64,000 nucleotides of DNA from contig JAYKYS010000014.1 in assembly GCA_036924285.1 (NCBI GenBank), positions 11,594,001 to 11,658,000 of the forward strand. Direction: 5' to 3'. The position numbers and the translations under genes were made by a program. Numbering within the stretch: position 1 is the first letter of the stretch; each line of letters begins with the position of its first letter. Below the pieces are notes generated by a model that searched no databases, had not been told where the DNA came from, and saw only the letters and a program-made list of their open reading frames with translations. This DNA comes from Asterella californica (taxonomy: Eukaryota > Streptophyta > Marchantiopsida > Marchantiales > Aytoniaceae). Shown piece after piece: positions 59,169-64,000 of this stretch.

Positions 59169-59582
59169 GGGGGTTCCGTCAGCGAGCCACCCCCGGCGGG
59201 TGCGGCTGTCGCGTGCCTCGTAACCCGTGGGAGATGCATTGAAGGCTGTATCCTGTCTAGGCTCGTGTCTCTACGTGAGATCCGAGGGAGCCTGACAATA
59301 AGGACTGTTAGACCCGTTGCAAGGGGTGAGTCCTCGATGGCCTTGGGGTTGACCATGCGGTCAACTCCCACGCCTCGGGAGTCTGCCTTGATCTCGTTTC
59401 CCGAGTATGCAATGATTCGCACAGTGTTCTGGTAGTCTTTCGCGGTCTCTTTTTCTCGAGTATGCGTGTTCTGGGAGTCTGTCACGGTCTCCTTTTCCTG
59501 AGTATGCGTGTTCCCAGAGTCTGACGCGTTTGGATTTTCTTCGGAATGTTCCTCTGTGGTTCATTTAGGCATCTGTGTTTGC
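59169..59582 (+). other. rDNA spacer fragment with 42-bp subrepeats
   Basis: GC-rich, non-coding sequence after the initiator. A 42-bp unit starting GTGTTCTGG(T/G)AGTCT recurs at 59424 and 59466 and in part at 59508; a weaker unit precedes it. Such subrepeats are usual in ribosomal spacers. It ends where gypsy integrase sequence (G3) begins, at about 59583. Confidence 0.6.
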
Positions 59583-59920
59583 AGGGGTACCACCTCATCA
59601 TCTACGTATCCAATCTGAAGAAATTTGTGGAGGATGACTTGCAACTCCCGGGGAGGATACAGAAGTGGACTCCGTTCCTCGAGCATCTACCCCTGTTGTC
59701 AGACATGCGTATCAAGAGAGTGCTCGACCAGAGGACATTGCCTGGTCACAACTCACAACCAGAGAGGATAGAGCTGTTGGTAGAGTGGGAAGGTCAAGGG
59801 CTGACAGCCCAGACCTGGATTACCTTGGCCGAGATCCCATGGGTGCTGATTGCTAGGCCCTACCAGATATCCATCCGAGGAAGAGCCCCACAAGTAGCTC
59901 ACCCCGCAGCCCGAACTTGA
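59583..59920 (+). pseudogene. G3 integrase C-terminus and chromodomain
   Basis: GYHLIIYVSNLKKFVEDDLQLPG, LLSDMRIKRVLDQRTLPG and RIELLVEWEGQGLTAQTWITLAEIPW align without gaps to the end of the G2 integrase (57120-57440). Roughly three quarters of residues look identical, so the two elements belong to one family but are distinct lineages. The fragment is open to TGA at 59918-59920. It lacks all catalytic residues. The upstream codons of this open frame (59546-59582) are spacer, not element. Confidence 0.88.
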
Positions 59921-60251
59921 GGAGGAAGGTGAGGAGGATACGGCGTGAGGTCATGAGCTTTCAGGGACCACTGCAATGTGCGGGGGTTGGCCGCCTTACA
60001 GCACACATAGGTGCAGAAAGACCCCTGAGATCCGGTCGATCTCTTCAGGCTCCCTCCAAGAGGGTGAGGGAAAATTAATTACTGTCGACCAACAATTGAC
60101 TTAAGGATAAATACTATCCCAAAGTGCACTGTAAAACTTGTCTCTGTGGAGTCCCCTAAACCAGAAGGGTGAGCCAGAGTAAGGGAATGCCAATTCTCAT
60201 TTGAGAGAAGATGCAGGTGTGAGGACACACCTCCTTTAACGTTGCGGAGTG

Positions 60252-61546
60252 TGTCATAAGGGACCCGTCATCTATCCACGGGCAAGTTCCCCTTGGACGA
60301 AGAAGGTAATGGTCAAACTCTAACCCCTACCCGCCTTGTATGTTGGTTCTATTAGGTCGGCTGTGATTAAACGTAAATCGTAAGGAGACCCCGGACCGGA
60401 TTTGAGCTAGGCCACGGCTGAAGAATTAGGTAGGCAGGGTCAATTCAGGACAAATCGGAAGGAGTAAGGGCCATTTTTGTGCCTTAGGCATTTTCGACCT
60501 CCAGGTGACCCCCTTGGTCACACCGTGGTCAGTCCGCACGAGACGCGTGGCAAGGAGAAGCAGCCTGAGAAGCCAGAGCCAAAGGCAAGGCCGGAAGGCC
60601 CACGGCCTTATGCAGCCGCGGGCGCGGAAGCCCAGGCGTCGTCACCTGGCGGACGCTCACAGGGCCGGCATAGGCACACATGCGGGAGAGCAAGCGGAGG
60701 ACGTGGATGCGGACGGAAGGAGTACGGGGATCCGAAGACAGTCGCTGATTGGCCGAGACCTCCGCATGGGAAAGCACCACACGCGCAGAGGCGGCGCGGA
60801 AGCCGAAGCGGCTTCCTCCACCTCGACCCGTGTGGCGGTTTGCCTCCCACGAGGAGGGAAGTAGAGTTGGACGACGAGCCGGGCCTGCCTCCCAATGCCA
60901 GCCCGTCCCCCGACCCTTGGATTCCCAGCCAATGGGCACGAGGGAAACCTCGCCACTACCCTCAACCCGGATCCTACTCAAGCCCAGTGGCAGACGGTGA
61001 TTGGTCGGGACCAGTAACCCTGCTCCGAGTGGCCGAGGAGGGTCGGACGAGGAGTGGGGCCAGCCCACATAATAATGCCTCGCATGGAGCCCTGTGTAGA
61101 CACAACAACCGAGATCAGAACGGGAGAGAATCAGGTAGAGACACGTAGGAGAGGAAGCACCCCGCGAAGATAGGGACCTGTTAGTGGCTGGTGGGTTGTG
61201 ATTTTAGAGATCGACCATGGCCAGCCGTGGCCCGTAGGTAGTTCAGACTAAGTCCGAGGTAGCCACGGATCTCTCTTCGGGGACATTGCATTGTATGAGC
61301 CGTTGTCTATTGCAGTAAAGCCTCGCCTAAGCCCGAATTGGAGTCAGTGCTGAGAATTGGAGTAGGTCGTGATAGTGAGGGGACAATTGCGATGCCTCCG
61401 GTCCTAAGTAAGGGTCGAGCATGATCGACGACTGTGTGTGCTTACCCGAGAGCTCGAGTAGGAAGAAAGAGGGCATGAAGTTTGATTGATTTGGGTTTTT
61501 CCGTCATAGACCCGAGATTCATAGCCGCGACCCGGGAAGTATTACA
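60252..61546 (+). repeat. G3 3' LTR (about 1295 bp)
   Basis: Start and end are set by TG...CA and by alignment to the G2 LTR ends (TGTCATA..., ...GACCCGGGA...CA). The interior keeps scattered blocks in common with the G2 LTR, for example GTAGAGTTGG around 60860 and CCACGTAG/ACACGTAGG-type sequence. Open frames inside it (such as 60477-61148) are treated as non-genic. Confidence 0.8.
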
Positions 61547-61564
61547 GAAGTATATATGAGGGGG
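61547..61564 (+). promoter_or_regulatory. Plant-type RNA polymerase I initiator, copy 2
   Basis: GAAGTATATATGAGGGGG directly follows the G3 LTR and shares its first 11 bases with copy 1. It lies about 1.23 kb upstream of the 18S rRNA start, a normal length for a plant external transcribed spacer, so this is the better candidate for the gene promoter. Confidence 0.75.
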
Positions 61565-62788
61565 TGCTCCTCCTCGGGGTACCACGAGACCGAAGTCACA
61601 CATCTGGCAGAATACCACGGTAAGGGACTCCACGGGGTCATCGTTGTTCGGTGGACTGTCCATTCTATGATGCAGGCAGAAGTTGAGTGGTAGTGCCAGC
61701 GACGCAAGTTGCGGTGCGACTCCCCAAAGGGTACCGACAGTGCGATGTGGAGCTTGTGCCATGCGTCGTGACGCATCCCGATATTTCTCTTCGGTTGAAA
61801 TGAGAGTTCTTCACGGTGGGATTAACCTCGCCGGAACCATCCTTTGCACATCAGGCTCGATTCATGTCGTGGTCGGTCTCTTGGCGACCCAAGGGGAAGG
61901 GCGCCGCACCGTGTCGATGGTTCTCAAAGGGAGTGTGAGATTGCGAGCGACCGCCTTCTCGTCTCCTCGCAGGGCTTGTATCGATACAGGAAGGTTGTAA
62001 CGCCGACGGGCATTTAGACGGTTGGAAGCGAGACGGACCTCCGTTGCCGATACTAATTCTCCCGGTTGACTCGTCTTCGAGTGTCTCAGTTGTGTGCGAG
62101 AAGTCGATTCGCTGTTCTGTGGTCGTAGAAAACAAGTAACGGAAAAGTGTTTCTCCGGATGGTGTTTGTAAACCTGGGAGCGGATCCGTTCGGGGGTTGT
62201 CAAAGACTTCCGCGTGGTTTCGTGTGCCGGGCAGCCCGCGGGGTTAAGTGTGTAATATTGCTCTGATCGCCTGCGAGGACAGGCGTTTTTGTGGGAAGGA
62301 AAAGGTCTGAGAGTTGCTCTATTTCTAACGGAAAGACGACATTTTTTTCCGGGAGAGGTTCGAGGAACGCTCAACTCGGCTCACACCCGAGGGAAAGCGT
62401 GGTTCCGTATTTCACGCGGGCCTCAACCGAGATCAGACAGACGGAGTTGAAGAAGGTTTGGGGCGTCGATATCTTTCATCCGCTGTATTCTTACTTCCGT
62501 TTTGTCGACACCTCTCCTGATCCGAGTGCGGTCTTCAAGGGATTCCATTTCCTTACAAAGAGGGCCCTCTTTCGTGTTCGCGTTATGATGCGAGCAAGAG
62601 CTTCGGATACTCACCATCTCCTTGAATGTCGCGGTCTAAGTTGGCATTCGCATAGGGATAAATGTTTCACTCGGTGACTTTCTTGTCTCCCTTTTCCCAA
62701 AGGGAGACTGCGGATTCACTTGGGTTGCTGATCGGACCATTTATTTGGTCCGATCAGCAACCTGTCGGTGAGTTTGTGGAGAGTCTGC
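61565..62788 (+). other. Probable 5' external transcribed spacer of rRNA
   Basis: GC-rich non-coding sequence between the initiator motif and the mature 18S 5' end, in the right order and orientation. It ends with a perfect hairpin 26 bases before the 18S start. Identification rests on its position. Confidence 0.6.
62723..62762 (+). repeat. Perfect 17-bp hairpin just upstream of 18S
   Basis: GGTTGCTGATCGGACCA, loop TTTATT, then the exact reverse complement. It lies in the presumed transcribed spacer, so it would form in the pre-rRNA close to the 18S 5' processing site. Confidence 0.92.
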
Positions 62789-62843
62789 TACCTGGTTGAT
62801 CCTGCCAGTAGTCATATGCTTGTCTCAAAGATTAAGCCATGCA
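62789..62843 (+). rRNA. 18S rRNA 5' end, first 55 bases, interrupted
   Basis: TACCTGGTTGATCCTGCCAG and the following bases through ATTAAGCCATGCA match the universally conserved start of plant 18S rRNA without a mismatch that I can see. After CCATGCA the expected TGTGTAAGTATG is absent and unrelated pyrimidine-rich sequence begins. The gene copy cannot yield a normal small-subunit rRNA unless the insert is removed. The rest of 18S is not in this window. Confidence 0.95.
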
Positions 62844-63403
62844 GGAAATGGAAACTTCCTTCCTTCATTTATCTGTTTGCTTCTGCAGTTCACTGATTTT
62901 CCCCTGTTTCATCACTCTACACTTGACTCCTTACAACTTTACTTACTTCTGCAATTCATTTTTGTTTCCATTTTTCGTTTCCACCTTTTCCCTTGTTCTC
63001 TAAACCTCGAAACGTCTGTCTCTCGATTCCGTCTCCGACAGGCCTTTTCAACGCCGCGTCCGCTTACCCTGTCTTTGGTTAAAGTTGAGGCGAGTCCTGG
63101 ACTGATGAGTGCGATACTGCGCGGCGTTGGCTCCCTATTTTCTGTTTGTTTCTGTTCTCGTTTTCATCTTTTTGCTCTTTTCGTTCGTATTACACTCGCT
63201 CTTCTCGCTTTTGTCCTGTCTCATCATTCATTCCGTGCAGTTACCCTTTTTTTCTGCTCGGCGCCTTTAGGCTCTCTTCTGCGTGTGGGGTTTCCTCTCC
63301 CTTCCCCCCGTTGTTACCGGTTAATCTGCCTTCGGGCTGGCCTTTGGCCTTTATCAGTAAAACTCCTTACATCGGTGCGTCAGTGCCGGTATTCAGGTCA
63401 AAA
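62844..63403 (+). mobile_element. Insertion in 18S rDNA with A-rich 3' end and target duplication
   Basis: About 560 bp of pyrimidine-rich sequence unrelated to rRNA. The 3' end runs into an A tract, after which AAAGATTAAGCCATGCA (63404-63420) repeats the last 17 bases of the interrupted 18S fragment. An A tail plus a target duplication of this length is the signature of target-primed reverse transcription (non-LTR element, SINE or processed RNA). No reverse transcriptase is encoded, so it is either a 5'-truncated LINE or a SINE-like passenger. Frames running through it have no domain. Confidence 0.7.
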
Positions 63404-63420
63404 AAAGATTAAGCCATGCA
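63404..63420 (+). repeat. 18S target repeat, second copy
   Basis: AAAGATTAAGCCATGCA duplicates 62827-62843 and is followed by GG and then a third, longer copy. Confidence 0.9.
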
Positions 63421-63422
63421 GG

Positions 63423-63445
63423 TCTCAAAGATTAAGCCATGCATG
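63423..63445 (+). repeat. 18S target repeat, third copy
   Basis: TCTCAAAGATTAAGCCATGC and the following ATG repeat 18S positions about 35-57. This copy reaches two bases further into 18S (CCATGCATG) than the first two before diverging. Confidence 0.9.
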
Positions 63446-64000
63446 CAGAAAAGGCAGCACGGAAGGCTGCCGGAGCTCCTCCCTCTGGATAACGCTGCCT
63501 TGTGTGCTTCTGGCTATGGCGATCTCTCCTGTTTTTGATCCTATATGAGTTCCTCTTGATTTGCCTTGATTTTGGATCGCACTGCCACAATTCGATTGGA
63601 TTTCTATCATTTGCGGGCCACTTCGCCGTTTCTGCGGCGCACCTCGTTCTACTTTCTACTTCCTTCGCGCGTTGCGCCATCTTCTTCGCCGCGCTTCTTT
63701 CTTCCACTCGTTGTTCCTTCGTTATTTTTACCAACGTCTTCCAAAGCGGCTCTCAACGGCTGTCATGCGGCTGTCTTTCCTTCGCAGTTACTCACCCATT
63801 CGTGTTCTTACGTTCATCTGTCTTCTTCCATTTCTCTCCAACGATCGAAGATCTACTCCATCGTTGTTGTTTTTCGTTCATTCTTTTGTTCATCTCTATT
63901 CACTCACTGCATTTTTGTTCACTTGCGTAATTATTTGTTCTAATCCACGAACTCCTGTTGGATTGCTGTTGCTTCTCCCTTCCTACCATCCACTTGCAGG
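63446..64000 (+). other. Second foreign segment after the 18S target, runs off the window
   Basis: The sequence after the third target copy again is not 18S. It starts CAGAAAAGGCAGCACGGAAG and becomes pyrimidine-rich like the first insertion, with strings such as TTTTTCGTTCATTCTTTTG. Open frames (63502-63930, 63566-63943) show no domain. It may be a second insertion at nearly the same position; its end is beyond the window. Confidence 0.5.

Larger units (their letters stand above)
59583..61546 (+). mobile_element. G3: 3' part of a G2-related gypsy element
   Basis: Contains the end of integrase with a chromodomain, a 3' untranslated stretch and one LTR (60252-61546). Everything upstream of the integrase C-terminus is missing, and the junction at about 59583 joins spacer DNA. 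The LTR starts TGTCATAAGGGACCCGTC, like the G2 LTR, and ends ATTACA. It is directly followed by GAAGT and a second Pol I initiator. Confidence 0.88.

Noticed and set aside
60477..61148. 223-codon frame in the G3 LTR
   Set aside because: Low-complexity Arg/Gly/Pro-rich translation inside an LTR; no domain and not conserved in the G2 LTR.
62796..63548. 250-codon open frame starting in the 18S fragment and running through the insertion
   Set aside because: It reads conserved rRNA sequence and pyrimidine-rich DNA in one frame, giving a Leu/Phe/Ser-rich chain with no domain. Length is explained by low purine content, which makes stops rare.

Overview
ORGANISM. This is nuclear DNA of a streptophyte, most likely a charophyte green alga (Chara-like; inferred, no species marker seen). 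Evidence: (i) an intact 377-codon actin gene whose three coding introns fall after codon 20, inside codon 152 and after codon 356, the positions conserved in land-plant actins; (ii) two copies of the plant-type RNA polymerase I initiator motif (TATATA-purine-GGG) near an authentic 18S rRNA 5' end; (iii) plant-type telomere-like (TTTAGGG) sequence; (iv) a Ty3/gypsy element carrying its own cytosine-5 DNA methyltransferase, a combination reported, as far as I recall, from charophytes and dinoflagellates. Most of the window is transposons and AT-rich repeats; the only intact host protein gene recognised is actin.

LAYOUT. 1-8 kb: decayed Helentron-type rolling-circle transposon (OTU protease, zinc-finger region, HUH/Y2 Rep, Pif1 helicase, apurinic-type endonuclease), preceded by a 193-bp direct duplication. 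8.3-8.7 kb: copia RNase H remnant. 9.9-13.4 kb: actin gene, minus strand, with a candidate leader intron and TATA box. 14-20 kb and 24.7-33.7 kb: AT-rich or unassigned DNA with hairpins, microsatellites and a dispersed ~400-bp repeat family. 20.0-24.7 kb: decayed copia element with a 5' LTR but no recognised 3' LTR. 33.7-51.07 kb: diverged AT-rich tandem repeats split by a 9.8-kb minus-strand gypsy element (called G1, 35015-44827). 51.1-64.0 kb: disrupted ribosomal DNA: a chromodomain gypsy element (G2, 51451-59150), the 3' part of a relative (G3, about 59583-61546), a transcribed-spacer-like stretch, then an 18S gene broken after 55 bases by a short insertion and a further foreign segment running off the window.

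HOW THE PARTS RELATE. G1 has the order gag, protease, DNMT3-like methyltransferase, reverse transcriptase, RNase H, integrase, PHD finger, so it once combined a writer of DNA methylation with a probable histone-tail reader. This copy is dead (stops, frame breaks, altered integrase residue). G2 has 1343-bp LTRs, a 5-bp target duplication (GAAGT) and a chromodomain, but lacks the reverse transcriptase core. Both G2 and G3 end exactly where GAAGT followed by the Pol I initiator begins, so two related copies occupy the same position of the rRNA promoter. I read this as a site preference for the Pol I start. The 18S gene downstream carries its own insertion hot spot. The right end therefore looks like a retroelement-loaded rDNA unit or rDNA margin.
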